Origin: DASQUK01 sp963717085
Lineage (GTDB): Bacteria; Actinomycetota; Acidimicrobiia; Acidimicrobiales; VFJN01
Length of the DNA: 64,000 bases
Direction of reading: 5' to 3'
Assembly: GCA_963717085.1 (NCBI GenBank)
Contig: CAVQVM010000002.1
Span: forward strand, 620,001-684,000
Shown here: positions 9,262 to 17,732 of the stretch, one piece after another
Layout: each line of letters begins with the position of its first letter
Numbering within the stretch: the stretch's first letter is position 1
Notes under the pieces: generated by a model
The model's input: the letters and a program-made list of their open reading frames with translations, nothing else
Told to the model about the DNA's origin: nothing
Database searches by the model: none
Position numbers and translations under genes: made by a program

Positions 9262-10485
9262 TCAGCGGCCGCGCTTGGTCTTCTTGCGGGGCCGGGGCGG
9301 GATGGCCCGGCCGCCGGGGGTGACCACGCGGGTGTCCGCCGCCGACGAGCGGGCGGCGGCGCCGCTGTTGGCCGGCGCGCGTGCGGGTGCCGAACCGACG
9401 GCCGGCGCTCCCGCCACCACGGCGGCGGCAACGACCTCGGCCTCGCCGCCGCGGGCATCGACCCGCCGCTTGATGTCGCGGTAGCGGGGCTCGCGTTCCT
9501 TGAGCCACGCCAGCAACGGCGAGGCGATGAACAGCGACGAGTACGCCCCCGAGAACAGGCCGATGAGGAGGGCGATCGCGAACTCCTGGAGCACGACCGC
9601 GCCCAGGATCCACGAGCCGACGACGAGCAGCGAGGCCACCGGTAGCAGGGCGGTGATGGTCGTGTTCAGGGAGCGCATCAGGGCCTGGTTGAGCGACACG
9701 TTGACCATGCCCCCGTAGCTCAGGCCCCCGGTCGACGACACGAGGCGTGTGTTCTCGTCGACTTTGTCGAACACGACGATGCCGTCGTAGATCGAGTAGC
9801 CGAGGATGGTGAGCACGGCGATCACCGTCGCCGGTGTGACCTCCAGCTGGGTCACTGCGTACACCCCGATCGTGATCAGCACGTCATGGATCAGGGCCAC
9901 CAGCGTGGGGATGGCCATCTTCAGCTCGAAGCGCAGCGCGATGTAGATGGTGACCAGGACCAGGAAGACGATCAGCGCGCGGATCGCCTTGTCGCTGATC
10001 TCCCGGCCCCACGACGGGCCCACCGACGTGAGGCTGACGTCGTCGGCCGACGACCCCGTCACCTTGGCGAGGGCGTCCGTCACCTGGTCGCTGGTGGTGG
10101 CCGACACCGGTTCCGCCTCGATCCGCAGCTCGACGCCCTCGTCGCTCTGGAGCTCCTGGATCGTGGCGTTCCCGAGGCCGAACTGGTCGACCGCGTTGCG
10201 GGTGTCCGCCACCGACGCATCCCCGGCCGGAACCTCCCAGACCACGCCGCCCTCGAAGTCGATCCCGAGATTGAGGCCGCGGGTCACCAACGATCCGAGG
10301 CCGATCAGCACGGCGACCAGCGACAGGATGAACCACACCTTGCGACGCCCGACGAAGTCGAAGTTGGTCTCGCCGTGGTAGAGCCGGGTCCAGATGGAGC
10401 GCCGCTTCGCCTCCGGGGCGACCGCGCCGTCGCTGGACACGTTGTCCGACGAGGCGGCGTCGGGTGCGGCCGTCTTGTCGCTCAT
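9262..10485 (-). CDS. secF: Protein translocase subunit SecF
   Basis: SecF works with SecD in the membrane to drive late steps of Sec-dependent export. The chosen ATG (10485) overlaps the secD stop as ATGA; further upstream the frame is a shadow of secD. The 407 residues show a first membrane helix (VWFILSLVAVLIG), the conserved LGIDFEGG block, a short periplasmic P1 domain and five clustered helices containing AVLTILGYSIYDGIVVFDKV. The last 60 residues are an Ala-rich, then basic tail (PPRPRKKTKRGR) longer than in many homologues and probably cytoplasmic. Confidence 0.96.
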   Translation of the reverse strand: MSDKTAAPDAASSDNVSSDGAVAPEAKRRSIWTRLYHGETNFDFVGRRKVWFILSLVAVLIGLGSLVTRGLNLGIDFEGGVVWEVPAGDASVADTRNAVDQFGLGNATIQELQSDEGVELRIEAEPVSATTSDQVTDALAKVTGSSADDVSLTSVGPSWGREISDKAIRALIVFLVLVTIYIALRFELKMAIPTLVALIHDVLITIGVYAVTQLEVTPATVIAVLTILGYSIYDGIVVFDKVDENTRLVSSTGGLSYGGMVNVSLNQALMRSLNTTITALLPVASLLVVGSWILGAVVLQEFAIALLIGLFSGAYSSLFIASPLLAWLKEREPRYRDIKRRVDARGGEAEVVAAAVVAGAPAVGSAPARAPANSGAAARSSAADTRVVTPGGRAIPPRPRKKTKRGR

Positions 10486-12113
10486 TTCCCTGCCCCCGGT
10501 ACCGGAGCGACCGTCGGGCGAGCCAGGGCGCCGCTGGACGCCAACCCCCGGGCCACGCCGAAGCCGGGCATCTCCGTGAAGAATCGGTTGCGGGACAGCA
10601 GGATGACCGCCGGCCGGGTGAAGAACCAGGCCACGATCACGTCCAGCACGGTCGAGAGGCCGAGGAAGAACGCGAAGCCCCGGACCGACCCCACGGTCAG
10701 CCACCACAGGACGGCGGCGCCGAGGAACGACGAGATGTCGGCGGCGAGAATCGTACGGAAGGCGCGCTTGAACGCCCGGTCGGTCGACGTGCGCAGGGTC
10801 CGGCCGGCCTTGACCTCGTCCTTGAGCCGCTCGAAGAAGACCACGTACGAGTCGACGGTGACGCCGATCGACACGATGATGCCGGTCACCCCGGCCAGCG
10901 TTAGGGCCAGTCCCCGGGTCTCGCCGATCCAGGACACGATGCTGTAGAGGAGCGCACCGGAGATGCCGACGCCCACGATCATCACCACGCCCAGTGCCCG
11001 GTAGTAGAGCAACATGTACAGCGCCACCAGGACCAGACCCACGACCCCGGCGATGACGCCGGCGTGCAGCGAGTCCTCACCCAGCGAGGCCGACACCGTC
11101 TGCACGCTCTGGCGCTCGAGCTCCACGGGCAGCGACCCGTAGCGCAGCACCAGGGCCAGGTCCTTGGCCTCGCCCTCGGTGAAGCTGCCGCTGATGGTGA
11201 TGTCGTCCTTGCTGTAGCTCGGCTCGTTGATCGAGGGCGCCGACTGGACGACCGAGTCGAGGACGATGGCCAGCCGGCCCGTGGGGCAGGTGGCGCTGGG
11301 CGGGTTGCACTGGGCCGCGATCTCGTTGAACTTGTCGATGCCGTTGGCGCCGCCCTTCATCGACAGGGCAACGAGCCACTGCCCCTGGGGGATCTCGGCG
11401 TGTGCCGACGACACGATCTGCCCGGTCGCCAGCGCCGGCCCCAGCTGGTAGACGGCCTCGCCGTCCTTGCCCTCGAGCGTCACGGTGGCGTCGGCCTTGT
11501 CGTCCTGGCGGGACGTCAGCTGCACCGGTCCGGACTGGGCCGGTGCCTCCGGGGCCGTGGTGGTGGTCGTCGGTGGCGCGGTCGTCGTGGTGGTCGGCTC
11601 CTGCGCGGCGCCGGCGCTCTCGCCCAGCGGGACCCCTGCGGCGTTCTCGTCGGGCGCCGTCGTGGTCGTCGTCGCCCCACCGGCGGTCGTTGTGGTCGTC
11701 CCGCCGCCCTCCGGGGTCGTCGTGGTCGATGTCCCGTTCTCGTCGGGCTGGATCACCTCGGATCCGGTGAGATCCTGCAGCACCGGGCGGAAGCGGAGCT
11801 CCGCCGTCTGTCCCACCAGCTCCAGCGCACGGTCACGGTTCTTCACCCCCGGCAGCTGCACGACGATGGCGTCGCCCTGGCGGGTGATCTCGGGCTCGGC
11901 CACACCGAGAGCGTCGACCCGGTCGCGGATGATCTCGACCGACTGCCCCAGGGCGTCGTTGCTCGCGTTCGAGGTGGGCTCGAGCACAACCGAGACACCC
12001 CCCTGGAGGTCGAGCCCGAGCTCCGGGCCGCTGCCGGAGATGAGCGTCGCCGCCAGGCCGCCGATCGCGGCCACCACGATGAACACCAGGGGGAGCCAGA
12101 GCTTGCGTCGCAT
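10482..12113 (-). CDS. secD: Protein translocase subunit SecD with Thr-rich insert
   Basis: This 543-residue SecD has a first helix at about residues 5-28, the conserved GLDLQGG block, and a C-terminal six-helix RND-type domain containing LTLAGVTGIIVSIGVTVDSY. Between the first P1 strands and the rest of the periplasmic domain is a low-complexity insert of about 80 residues (roughly 125-205) with runs of five Thr separated by Gly, Pro and Ala. It lies outside the membrane and is likely a flexible linker. The gene starts at ATG 12113, five bases after yajC ends, and overlaps secF. The cluster yajC-secD-secF is the standard accessory translocon operon. Confidence 0.96.
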   Translation of the reverse strand: MRRKLWLPLVFIVVAAIGGLAATLISGSGPELGLDLQGGVSVVLEPTSNASNDALGQSVEIIRDRVDALGVAEPEITRQGDAIVVQLPGVKNRDRALELVGQTAELRFRPVLQDLTGSEVIQPDENGTSTTTTPEGGGTTTTTAGGATTTTTAPDENAAGVPLGESAGAAQEPTTTTTAPPTTTTTAPEAPAQSGPVQLTSRQDDKADATVTLEGKDGEAVYQLGPALATGQIVSSAHAEIPQGQWLVALSMKGGANGIDKFNEIAAQCNPPSATCPTGRLAIVLDSVVQSAPSINEPSYSKDDITISGSFTEGEAKDLALVLRYGSLPVELERQSVQTVSASLGEDSLHAGVIAGVVGLVLVALYMLLYYRALGVVMIVGVGISGALLYSIVSWIGETRGLALTLAGVTGIIVSIGVTVDSYVVFFERLKDEVKAGRTLRTSTDRAFKRAFRTILAADISSFLGAAVLWWLTVGSVRGFAFFLGLSTVLDVIVAWFFTRPAVILLSRNRFFTEMPGFGVARGLASSGALARPTVAPVPGAGK

Positions 12114-12118
12114 TGCGT

Positions 12119-12499
12119 TCAGGTCGGATCGGTCGGCGTGGCCACGTCGGTGCCGGCCGGCTGCGGATCGTCGCGCGACGGACCGTCGCCCGCCGAGTCG
12201 CCGTTGGTGACGGCCCCTGCGGAGGGGGCCGGGAGGGCGTCCGCGTCCACCGTCTCCACGCGGCGCAGGACAGCCTGGCGGGCCACCCGCAGCTCCACAC
12301 CCGGGGCCACCTCCAGCAACAGGTCCTCGGCACCGAGATCGGTGATGCGGCCGTGGATGCCCGCGCTGAGCACCACCTCGTCGCCCTCCCCGAGCCCGGC
12401 CACCAGCTGCTGGTGGGCTCGTACCCGCCGTTGCTGGGGGAGGATGAAGAACACCCAGAGCAACAGGAAGGTGACGGCGAGGACGATCAACGCTTGCAT
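12119..12499 (-). CDS. yajC: Preprotein translocase subunit YajC
   Basis: YajC is a small single-span membrane partner of SecDF. From ATG 12499 the protein has 126 residues. One hydrophobic helix (ALIVLAVTFLLLWVFFILP) is followed by the family signature PQQRRVRAHQQL, then a cytoplasmic domain with GDEVVLSAGIHGRI. The Ala/Pro/Asp-rich end after about residue 95 is not conserved in the family. An upstream in-frame ATG at 12565 would put residues unlike YajC before the helix and overlap tgt. It is 16 bases downstream of tgt and five upstream of secD. Confidence 0.93.
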   Translation of the reverse strand: MQALIVLAVTFLLLWVFFILPQQRRVRAHQQLVAGLGEGDEVVLSAGIHGRITDLGAEDLLLEVAPGVELRVARQAVLRRVETVDADALPAPSAGAVTNGDSAGDGPSRDDPQPAGTDVATPTDPT

Positions 12500-12515
12500 A
12501 GGCAGCCGGATGAGG

Positions 12516-13673
12516 TTAGCCGGTGCCCCTGGGAGACTCCCCATCGCGGCCGCCGAGAATGGCACCGTCGGGCCAGTGCTCGGCCAGCTCGGACCGCAGT
12601 GCCGCCAGCGAGCCTTCGGCGATCGCCCGCCGGACCCTCCGCACCAGCTCGAGGGTCCAGTGCATGTTGTGGATCGTCAGCAGCCGCGGGCCCGTGGGCT
12701 CGTCGACCGACAACAGGTGGCGCAGGTAGCCCCGCGACCAGCGTGCGCAGACCCTGCAACCGCACGCGTCGTCGATCGGTCCGGTATCCGTCGCGAAGCG
12801 CTGGTTGCGGAGGTTCAGGCGCCCGGTCGAGGTCAGCATCGTGCCGTGACGCCCCAGGCGGGTGGGCAGGACGCAGTCGAACATGTCGACGCCGAACCCC
12901 ACCACGTCGACGATCCCCAGGGGATCGCCCAGGCCCATGAAGTAGCGGGGACGGTCCTCGGGCAGGGCCGCCAGGGCGGCCGCCAGCGCCGGGAGCATCT
13001 CGGAGCGGTGCTCCCCCACCGACAGCCCGCCCACGGCGTAGCCCTCGAAGCCGATGGCCACCGTGCGCGCCGCGCTCTCGGACCGCAGCCCGGCGTCGAC
13101 GCCCCCCTGGACGATGCCGAACTGGCTGAGGTCCGGGCGTTCGTGGGCGAGGAAGGTCTTGCGGGCGCGCTCGGCCCACAGCGCCGTCCGTTCCACGGCC
13201 GAACGGATCGCCCCGGGCGGCGACGGCAGCGGTGGGCAGACGTCCAACACCATCTGGATGTCGCTACCGAGGAGCACCTGCGCGTCGACGGCCCCCTCGG
13301 GGGTGAGGTGGTGCGGACTGCCGTCGTAGGTGGACGCGAAGGTGGCGCCCTCGTCGTCGACGCGCGGCCCGAGCGAGTACACCTGGTACCCGCCGGAGTC
13401 GGTCAGGATGTTGCCTCCCCAGTCGACGAAGCCATGGAGCCCGCCCCAGCGGGCGACGACCTCGGCGCCGGGCCGCAGCATCAGGTGGTACGTGTTGCCG
13501 AGGATGACCTCGGCCCCTAGGTCCTCGAGGTCGGCCGACGACAGCGTGCGCACCGCCCCGCGGGTCCCCACGGGCATGAAGCACGGCGTCCGGAAGGTGC
13601 CGCGGGCGGTGCTGACGGTGCCCGCCCGGGCCGTCCCACAGTGGGCGTCGATGGTAAAGGCGAGGGCGCCCAT
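12516..13673 (-). CDS. tgt: tRNA-guanine transglycosylase
   Basis: Tgt exchanges guanine-34 for the queuosine precursor preQ1 in GUN tRNAs. The 385-residue product from ATG 13673 contains TDSGGYQVYSL (nucleophile region, about residue 90; most homologues read DSGGFQVFSL), FGIVQGG, the general aspartate motif FDCVLPTR and the zinc site CGCRVC with a later His (LLTIHNMHW). Its start shares one base with the queA stop (TGATG), so the two queuosine genes are translationally coupled. No preQ1 synthesis gene is visible, which would fit salvage of the precursor, but the window is only a fraction of the genome. Confidence 0.95.
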   Translation of the reverse strand: MGALAFTIDAHCGTARAGTVSTARGTFRTPCFMPVGTRGAVRTLSSADLEDLGAEVILGNTYHLMLRPGAEVVARWGGLHGFVDWGGNILTDSGGYQVYSLGPRVDDEGATFASTYDGSPHHLTPEGAVDAQVLLGSDIQMVLDVCPPLPSPPGAIRSAVERTALWAERARKTFLAHERPDLSQFGIVQGGVDAGLRSESAARTVAIGFEGYAVGGLSVGEHRSEMLPALAAALAALPEDRPRYFMGLGDPLGIVDVVGFGVDMFDCVLPTRLGRHGTMLTSTGRLNLRNQRFATDTGPIDDACGCRVCARWSRGYLRHLLSVDEPTGPRLLTIHNMHWTLELVRRVRRAIAEGSLAALRSELAEHWPDGAILGGRDGESPRGTG

Positions 13674-14737
13674 CAGGCGCTCCGGTCGAGCAGCATGGCG
13701 TCGCCGAAGGAGAGGAACCGATAGCCGGCAGTGAGCGCGGTGCCGTAGTGGTCGCGCCACCGGGCGCCGATGAAGGCGTCGATCAGCACCAGCAACGACG
13801 AGCGCGGCAGGTGGAAGTTGGTCAGCAGCACGTCGACGGCGCGCCAACGCCAGGGACGGTGGATGAACAGCTCGGTCCGCCCCTCGAGCTGGCCCGAGAG
13901 CGCCGCCGACTCCAGTGCCCGCACGGTGGTCGTCCCCACCGCCACGACCCGCCCACCGGCGGCCCGGGCCGCCGCACACGCCGCCATGGTCCCGGGGCTC
14001 ACCTGGTAGCGCTCGGCGTGCATGTGGTGGTCCTCGACCTTCGCGGCGGAGATCGGGCGGAAGGTGCCCATGCCCACGACCAGGTCCACCATCTCGATCT
14101 GCGCGCCGGCCGCCCGGCAGCTGTCGAGGACCGCCGGAGTGAGGTGGAGGCCGGCGGTGGGCGCCGCCACGGAGCCCGGCCGGTCGGCGAACACCGTCTG
14201 GTAGCGCTCGGGATCGGCCAGCGGAGCGGTGATGTACGGCGGAAGCGGCACGACACCGTGCCGGTCCAGCAGCGCCAGCTCGTCGACGGCGCCTTCCGTC
14301 AGCAGCTCGACCAGCCGGGTGCCCTCCCCCGGCCCCTCCTTCTCGCTCCCACGGCCGCTCGGGCCGGGCCCCCCGAAGCGGACGCGCAGGTCGGCGCCCA
14401 CCGGCAGCTCGGTCCCGGGTGCCACCCTGCGGCCGGGGCGGACCAGCGCCTCCCACTCGCCACTGGGGAGCCGCTCCAGCAGCAGGACCTCCACCGCGCC
14501 CCCCGTCGGCTTGGTGAGGCACAGCCGGGCGGGCAGGACCCGCGTGGTGTTGACCACGACCACGTCGCCGGGGCGGACGAACGCCGGCAGGTCGGCGACG
14601 GTGCGGTGCTCGGGAGCGGTGCCTGGGCCCCGGTCGATCAGCAACCGGGCACGGTCACGCGGCTCGATCGGCGTCTGGGCGATCGAAGCCGCCGGCAGCT
14701 CGTAGGCGAAGTCGGCCACGTCCATGGGGTGTGGCAA
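13673..14737 (-). CDS. queA: S-adenosylmethionine:tRNA ribosyltransferase-isomerase
   Basis: QueA transfers and isomerises the ribosyl moiety of SAM onto preQ1-tRNA to give epoxyqueuosine. The 354-residue product starts at ATG 14737 with the family opening VADFAYELPAASIAQTP. It also shows FVRPGDVVVVNTTRVLPARL (residues about 50-70), VAAPTAGLHLTP and the C-terminal FHLPRSSLLVLIDAFIG. Upstream lies ruvB, 24 bases away on the same strand. Pairing queA with tgt and ruvAB is common across bacteria. Confidence 0.96.
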   Translation of the reverse strand: MPHPMDVADFAYELPAASIAQTPIEPRDRARLLIDRGPGTAPEHRTVADLPAFVRPGDVVVVNTTRVLPARLCLTKPTGGAVEVLLLERLPSGEWEALVRPGRRVAPGTELPVGADLRVRFGGPGPSGRGSEKEGPGEGTRLVELLTEGAVDELALLDRHGVVPLPPYITAPLADPERYQTVFADRPGSVAAPTAGLHLTPAVLDSCRAAGAQIEMVDLVVGMGTFRPISAAKVEDHHMHAERYQVSPGTMAACAAARAAGGRVVAVGTTTVRALESAALSGQLEGRTELFIHRPWRWRAVDVLLTNFHLPRSSLLVLIDAFIGARWRDHYGTALTAGYRFLSFGDAMLLDRSA

Positions 14738-14761
14738 CGCTACCGGTGCCCTGGTCGGTGA

Positions 14762-15799
14762 TCAGCCCCCGAACAGCGTGGGTACGGCGCCGGATCCTCC
14801 GCTGGGGGGCGGCGCCAGGCCAAGGTGTTCCCAGGCCGCCGGCAGGGCCACCCGCCCCCGCGGGGTGCGCATGAGCAGACCCTGCTGGATGAGGAACGGC
14901 TCGTAGACGTCCTCGACCGTCTCGGTCTGCTCCCCGACGGCGATGGCGAGCGTCGACAGCCCCACCGGGCCGCCGCCGAAGCGCTCGCACACGGCGGAGA
15001 GGAGCGCGCGGTCGACCTTGTCGAGCCCCCGCTCGTCCACGCCGAAGAGGGCGAGGCCCTCCTCGGCCGTCCGCCGGTCGATCGAGCCGTCGCCCCGGAC
15101 CTCGGAGAAGTCGCGCACGCGGCGGAGCAGGCGATTGGCGATGCGCGGCGTGCCACGCGCCCGGCGGGCGATCTCGGCGCAGCCACGCTCGTCGATGCCC
15201 ACCTGGAGGATCCCCGCCGTCCGCCGGACGATGGCCTCGAGGTCCACAGCCGTGTAGTAGTCGAGCCGGGCCACCAGGCCGAAGCGGTCACGCAGCGGGC
15301 CAGTGATCGAACCGGTGCGGGTGGTGGCGCCCACGAGCGTGAAGTGCTGCAGATCGAGGCGGATCGACCGGGCGGCCGGGCCCTTGCCCAGCACGATGTC
15401 GACCTGGAAGTCCTCCATCGCTGGGTAGAGCACCTCCTCCACCGGGCGGGGCAGCCGATGGATCTCGTCGACGAAGAGCACGTCGCCGTGGTCGAGCTGC
15501 GTGAGGATGGCCGCCAGGTCGCCGGCCCGCTCCAGCGCGGGACCGGACGTGACCTGTAGGTGCGCGTCGAGCTCGTTGGCGATGATCGTCGCCAGGGTGG
15601 TCTTGCCGAGCCCCGGGGGCCCCGAGAACAGCAGGTGGTCCGGCGCCTGGCCCCGCCGACGCGCCGCCTCGAGCACGATGTCGAGGTGGGCCTTGAGCTC
15701 GGCCTGACCCACGAACTCCGCCAGCCGCCGGGGCCGCAGTCCGGCGTCGGCCGCCACCTCGTCGGGTTGGGACTCGGGATCCAGCAGCTCCTCGCGCAT
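14762..15799 (-). CDS. ruvB: Holliday junction branch migration ATPase RuvB
   Basis: RuvB is the hexameric AAA+ motor that drives branch migration with RuvA. The protein has LRPRRLAEFVGQ near the N-terminus, Walker A GPPGLGKT, Walker B VLFVDEIHR, sensor GATTRTG and the arginine-finger region GPLRDRFG, followed by the winged-helix end with YEPFLIQQGLLMRTPRGR. Two starts are possible: GTG 15808, which overlaps the ruvA stop as TAGTG, and ATG 15799. I chose the ATG because an AGGGG lies about 10 bases before it but only one base before the GTG. Confidence 0.96.
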   Translation of the reverse strand: MREELLDPESQPDEVAADAGLRPRRLAEFVGQAELKAHLDIVLEAARRRGQAPDHLLFSGPPGLGKTTLATIIANELDAHLQVTSGPALERAGDLAAILTQLDHGDVLFVDEIHRLPRPVEEVLYPAMEDFQVDIVLGKGPAARSIRLDLQHFTLVGATTRTGSITGPLRDRFGLVARLDYYTAVDLEAIVRRTAGILQVGIDERGCAEIARRARGTPRIANRLLRRVRDFSEVRGDGSIDRRTAEEGLALFGVDERGLDKVDRALLSAVCERFGGGPVGLSTLAIAVGEQTETVEDVYEPFLIQQGLLMRTPRGRVALPAAWEHLGLAPPPSGGSGAVPTLFGG

Positions 15800-15807
15800 G
15801 GCCGGCA

Positions 15808-16455
15808 CTACCCCTGGCGTGCGGTCGCGAGGTGTCGGAGCGCCTGCCGCAGGAGCTCCGAGGCGTCGCCGTCGTCGGGAAGCTCGGCCGTGGCGCCGTG
15901 GATCTCGTCGGCCGAGTAGCCGAGCCCGGCCAGGGCCTCGCGCACGTCGGTGCGAGAGGACGGCTGGTAGGTGGTGCCGGCCCCGTTGGCGCTCGATGCG
16001 TGGCGCGAGCCAGCACCGATCCGCGGGTCGAACTCAGGAATGTGCAAGCGCGACTTGAGCTCGACCAGCAGGCGGGCCGCCGTCTTCCTGCCCACGCCCG
16101 GGACCAGGCACAGGGCGCCGACGTCGTCCTCGGCCAGGATGCGGGCCAGCGCCACCGGATCGTGGACCGAGAGGATGGCGAGCGCCAACGAGGGGCCCAC
16201 CCCGTGCGCACCGAGCAGCGCCTCGAACGTGATCCGCTCGTCGCGGCCGCCGAACCCGTAGAGCGTGTCGGCGTCCTCGCGCACGTGATGATGCACCCAC
16301 ACGAACACCTCGTCGCCGACATCGCCCAGGGCCACTGCGGTGGTGGGCGCCACGACCACCCGGTAGCCGACGCCGCCGACCTCCACGAGCACCTCGCCGG
16401 CGACGCCGTCGGCGACGCCCCGGTCGAGCAGCCGACCGCGCAAAGACCCGATCAC
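15808..16455 (-). CDS. ruvA: Holliday junction DNA-binding protein RuvA
   Basis: RuvA binds four-way junctions as a tetramer and loads RuvB. The 215-residue protein starts MIGSLRGRLLDRG and has the OB-fold N-domain, then the paired helix-hairpin-helix segments (FEALLGAHGVGPSLALAIL and LVPGVGRKTAARLLVELK). A variable linker leads to the C-terminal domain III that contacts RuvB (EALAGLGYSADEI). Its ATG at 16455 overlaps the ruvC stop by four bases (ATGA), so ruvC-ruvA-ruvB form one coupled unit. Confidence 0.96.
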   Translation of the reverse strand: MIGSLRGRLLDRGVADGVAGEVLVEVGGVGYRVVVAPTTAVALGDVGDEVFVWVHHHVREDADTLYGFGGRDERITFEALLGAHGVGPSLALAILSVHDPVALARILAEDDVGALCLVPGVGRKTAARLLVELKSRLHIPEFDPRIGAGSRHASSANGAGTTYQPSSRTDVREALAGLGYSADEIHGATAELPDDGDASELLRQALRHLATARQG

Positions 16456-17096
16456 CGTGACCCCGCCTTCCTCACCGGAACCGGCGCCCCCGAGGCAATC
16501 GGTTCCGCCAGCCGGGACCCGAGGTCATCGGTTCCGGACCGGGAACCCATTGCCTCGGGCTCGGCTCCTCGGAACCCATTGCCTCGGGTCGAGCGGCCGG
16601 CTCGAGCGCCCACCCGCTCCTGCAGTGGGACATGGGCCAGGTGGCACAGCGCCACCGCCACGGCGTCGGCGGCGTCGACAGGCCGCAGGGGCGTGGCGAT
16701 GCCGAGCAGGGTCTGCACCATGCGCTCCATCTGGTCCTTGCCGGCCCCGCCGTGCCCGGTGATCGTCTGCTTGACGCGGTTGGGCGAATACTCGACGACC
16801 TGGCATCCCACCGCCATCGCCTCGACCATGGCCACCCCCGCCGCCTGGGCCACCGGGATCGCCGTGCGGGCGTTGGTCTGGAACAGCACGCGCTCGATGG
16901 CCATCACCGTGGGCCGGTGCTCCCGGAGCAGCGAGCGCAGGTCGGCCTGCAGGTCGGCCAGGCGCTGGGGAACGTCCGCTGCAGGATCGGTGCGCAGGAC
17001 GCCAGCCGCCACCGCCCGGGATCGACCGCGCCCGAGCCGTTCCACGACGCCGTAGCCGCAGCGCGACAGGCCGGGATCGATGCCAAGCACGAACAC
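16452..17096 (-). CDS. ruvC: Crossover junction endodeoxyribonuclease RuvC with extended C-terminus
   Basis: RuvC resolves Holliday junctions. I start it at GTG 17096, giving MFVLGIDPG with the first catalytic Asp at about residue 7; the other acidic residues are in AIERVLF and in VDAADAVAVALCH. YSPNRVKQTITGHGGAGKDQM matches the DNA-binding loop region. The conserved core ends at about residue 165. The remaining 50 residues are Gly/Arg/Pro-rich and encoded by a cluster of four short repeats (16489-16588), so the tail looks like a repeat insertion rather than a RuvC domain. The frame is open to 17240, but that part does not resemble the family. Confidence 0.93.
   Translation of the reverse strand: MFVLGIDPGLSRCGYGVVERLGRGRSRAVAAGVLRTDPAADVPQRLADLQADLRSLLREHRPTVMAIERVLFQTNARTAIPVAQAAGVAMVEAMAVGCQVVEYSPNRVKQTITGHGGAGKDQMERMVQTLLGIATPLRPVDAADAVAVALCHLAHVPLQERVGARAGRSTRGNGFRGAEPEAMGSRSGTDDLGSRLAEPIASGAPVPVRKAGSR
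16489..16588. repeat. Four 18-bp repeats (two direct, two inverted) inside the 3' end of ruvC
   Basis: Four copies of an 18-base unit occur in 100 bases: 16489-16506 (CCCGAGGCAATCGGTTCC), 16518-16535 (one small difference, GTCATC for GCAATC), and on the opposite strand 16542-16559 and 16571-16588 (both CCCGAGGCAATGGGTTCC). The arrangement can fold into long hairpins. It is translated as the non-conserved RuvC tail. It resembles REP-type palindromic clusters that have entered the end of a coding region. Confidence 0.85.
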
Positions 17097-17157
17097 GAGT
17101 TCGGAAGCTAGCGGACCCGCGCCACCGCCCGGTGGATGCCCGACGGCCGAAGCGGTT

Positions 17158-17250
17158 GCGCCCATAGGCGCAGACGGGCCCGAGCGGCCCCGCGCCGAAG
17201 GCGCCAACAGCGGAAGCACGCCGCGTAATGCCGGCGCCAATCCGCGCCGG
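17158..17250. repeat. Group of short perfect hairpins between ruvC and the peroxiredoxin gene
   Basis: The 156 bases between the ruvC start and the peroxiredoxin stop contain successive palindromes. TGCGCC-CATA-GGCGCA lies at 17158-17173 and GCGCC-GAA-GGCGC at 17193-17205; an imperfect GCCGGCG / CGCGCCGGC pair follows at about 17229-17250. There is no T-run, so these are not classical intrinsic terminators. They could stabilise or end the yebC-peroxiredoxin transcript before ruvC. Confidence 0.5.
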
Positions 17251-17252
17251 CC

Positions 17253-17732
17253 CTACGCCGATGCGCCGCGGACCGCCTCCACCACCTCGTCGGTGGGCCG
17301 GAACCAGAGGCCGGCCACCGCCCGGTGGGCGTAGCGGACCGTGCCCTCGCCGTCCACCACGAAGATGGACCGGCGATAGAACCCGACCGGCCCGAGGATG
17401 CCGTAGGCCTTGCCGACGGCCTTGTCGGTGTCCGCCAGCAGCGGGAAGGCGAACCCGCCCTGGTTGGCGCTGAAGCCGTCGTGGCTCTCCACCGACTGCG
17501 GGCTGATGGCCAGCACCTGGGCGTCGACCGACTGGAACTGGTCGATGTCGGACGTGTAGCTGTTGAGCTGTCGGGTGCACACGGGGGTGTTGTCGCCGGG
17601 GTAGAAGACAAGCACCACGGGCTGGCCCTTGAACTCCGACAGGGTGTAGTCACGGTGCCCGTCGGCCGTGCCGTCCGTGCCCGGCAAGGTGAAGTCAGGC
17701 GCCGACCGACCCACCGCCACGGTGTCACTCAT
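17253..17732 (-). CDS. Peroxiredoxin (AhpC/TSA, BCP-like, probably 1-Cys)
   Basis: This is a 159-residue thiol peroxidase from ATG 17732, which overlaps the yebC stop as ATGA. The peroxidatic Cys lies in YPGDNTPVCTRQL at about residue 49, matching the PxxxTxxC signature. The residue five positions later, Cys in many BCP proteins (CTxxxC), is Asn here, and I see no other Cys, so a 1-Cys mechanism is inferred. The fold-typical GRSAPDFTLP opening and the late FVVDGEGTVRYAH strand are present. The reductant could be mycothiol, given mshC at 38476, but that is inference. Confidence 0.9.
   Translation of the reverse strand: MSDTVAVGRSAPDFTLPGTDGTADGHRDYTLSEFKGQPVVLVFYPGDNTPVCTRQLNSYTSDIDQFQSVDAQVLAISPQSVESHDGFSANQGGFAFPLLADTDKAVGKAYGILGPVGFYRRSIFVVDGEGTVRYAHRAVAGLWFRPTDEVVEAVRGASA

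Noticed and set aside
11560..11720. Thr-codon runs in secD as a tandem-repeat or mobile element
   Set aside because: The runs are in frame, of mixed codons, and form a linker inside a complete SecD; no repeat boundaries are seen.
11064..13520. Open plus-strand frame of 818 codons
   Set aside because: It mirrors secD, yajC and tgt; composition is that of an antisense frame.
17107..17150. A third copy of the CTAG-ended element near ruvC
   Set aside because: It begins CTAGCGGACCC and has GGTGGATG, but the core blocks and the right arm are missing; the similarity is too short to count.
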